DNA of 22,221 nt from the NCBI GenBank assembly GCA_002345475.1, contig DDWC01000148.1, forward strand, positions 1 through 22,221, given 5' to 3'. The notes beneath the pieces are model-generated. The model did no database searches, was not told the DNA's origin, and worked only from the letters and a program-made list of their open reading frames with translations. The stretch comes from Firmicutes bacterium UBA2296. Lineage in GTDB: Bacteria; Bacillota; UBA994. Both the position numbers and the translations under genes were made by a program. This document shows positions 21,987-22,221 of this stretch, piece by piece. Every line of letters begins with the position of its first letter. Position 1 is the stretch's first letter.

Positions 21987-22221
21987 TGATGAAAGCCTCC
22001 TTGTTTTGGGGGGTGCAGTGGGCAGTGACGTATACCTGATGTGGAGAGCTGATTTGTCTGATGGACTAGAGGGGAAGAAGGACGACCAGCCACGGACACC
22101 ACAGCCGGGGACACAGTGACCACAGGGGGGGGCGCGTTGGAGTACGACAGCCTGATGAAACCGATACGGCCTGATTTACCTGATGGGGATTCTTGCTTGT
22201 CGTCTGTTGTCTGCTGAAAGC
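21987..22221. repeat. Repeat island 5 (continues past window)
   Basis: Upstream of thiT. After about 40 bp of leader it shows CTGAT-like spacing (22037-22062), the third CACAGTGACCACAGG element (22090-22130), a CTGAT array opening with TACGACAGCCTGAT (22142-22184), and CTG-type heptamers to the edge (about 22194-22217). No thiT promoter could be singled out. Confidence 0.75.

Noticed and set aside
21987..22221. TPP riboswitch upstream of thiT
   Set aside because: No CTGAGA plus ACCTGA-type THI core found on the minus strand in the visible leader.

Overview
This window looks like a chromosomal stretch from a Gram-positive, low-to-moderate G+C Bacillota, most likely a member of the Clostridia (Peptococcaceae/Syntrophomonadales-like). 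The grounds are strong AAGGAGG ribosome binding sites, many GTG and TTG starts, a consensus sigma-A promoter, separate short SecD and SecF proteins, a ThiT-type thiamine transporter, a SpoIIE-like PP2C phosphatase and a UPF0182 membrane protein. Assignment below class level is inference.

Layout, left to right. Positions 1-1739 (minus) hold the 5' two thirds of recJ, translationally coupled to a LapA-domain membrane protein. Positions 1740-2737 are a 1 kb repeat island. Positions 2738-4378 (plus) hold a lone YtcJ-type amidohydrolase, followed by a second repeat island (4379-5016) with a 23-bp-stem bidirectional terminator. Positions 5017-7072 (minus) hold a CNNM/CBS/CorC membrane protein and a NERD-domain protein. 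After a short repeat-bearing gap, 7304-11115 (minus) is a tight three-gene operon: an FtsJ/RlmM-like RNA 2'-O-methyltransferase, a Nudix hydrolase and a Ski2/Mtr4-like RNA helicase. A third repeat island follows (11116-11766). Positions 11767-14085 (minus) are secD-secF with a very good sigma-A promoter. Positions 14169-17575 (minus) are a regulatory-looking run: a degenerate-ATPase/winged-helix regulator, a putative ComK-like protein, a SpoIIE-like phosphatase, a small P-loop NTPase and an HD phosphohydrolase. Divergent from the regulator is a UPF0182 integral membrane protein (17773-20499, plus) with a terminator. A fourth repeat island (20537-21224) precedes thiT (21225-21986, minus), and repeat DNA resumes to the window end.

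The most unusual feature is the intergenic DNA. The same small set of repeat families recurs in nearly every long intergenic gap: exact-period heptamer arrays of several unrelated-looking sequences, a palindrome centred on GCATGC, a CGAGCC...CGCTAC element, CTGAT arrays of about 10-12 bp period, a CACAGTGACCACAGG element and an AAAGAACC element. Read on one strand, most heptamer arrays fit a common unit NNN-Y-T-R-R. They resemble in kind the heptanucleotide STRR repeats of cyanobacteria, but the sequences differ. The islands sit at operon boundaries and separate secDF from recJ, genes that often lie together in Clostridia.

The coding part is mostly housekeeping (protein export, DNA repair, RNA processing, thiamine uptake). 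The 14169-17575 regulatory cluster is the least described coding part.
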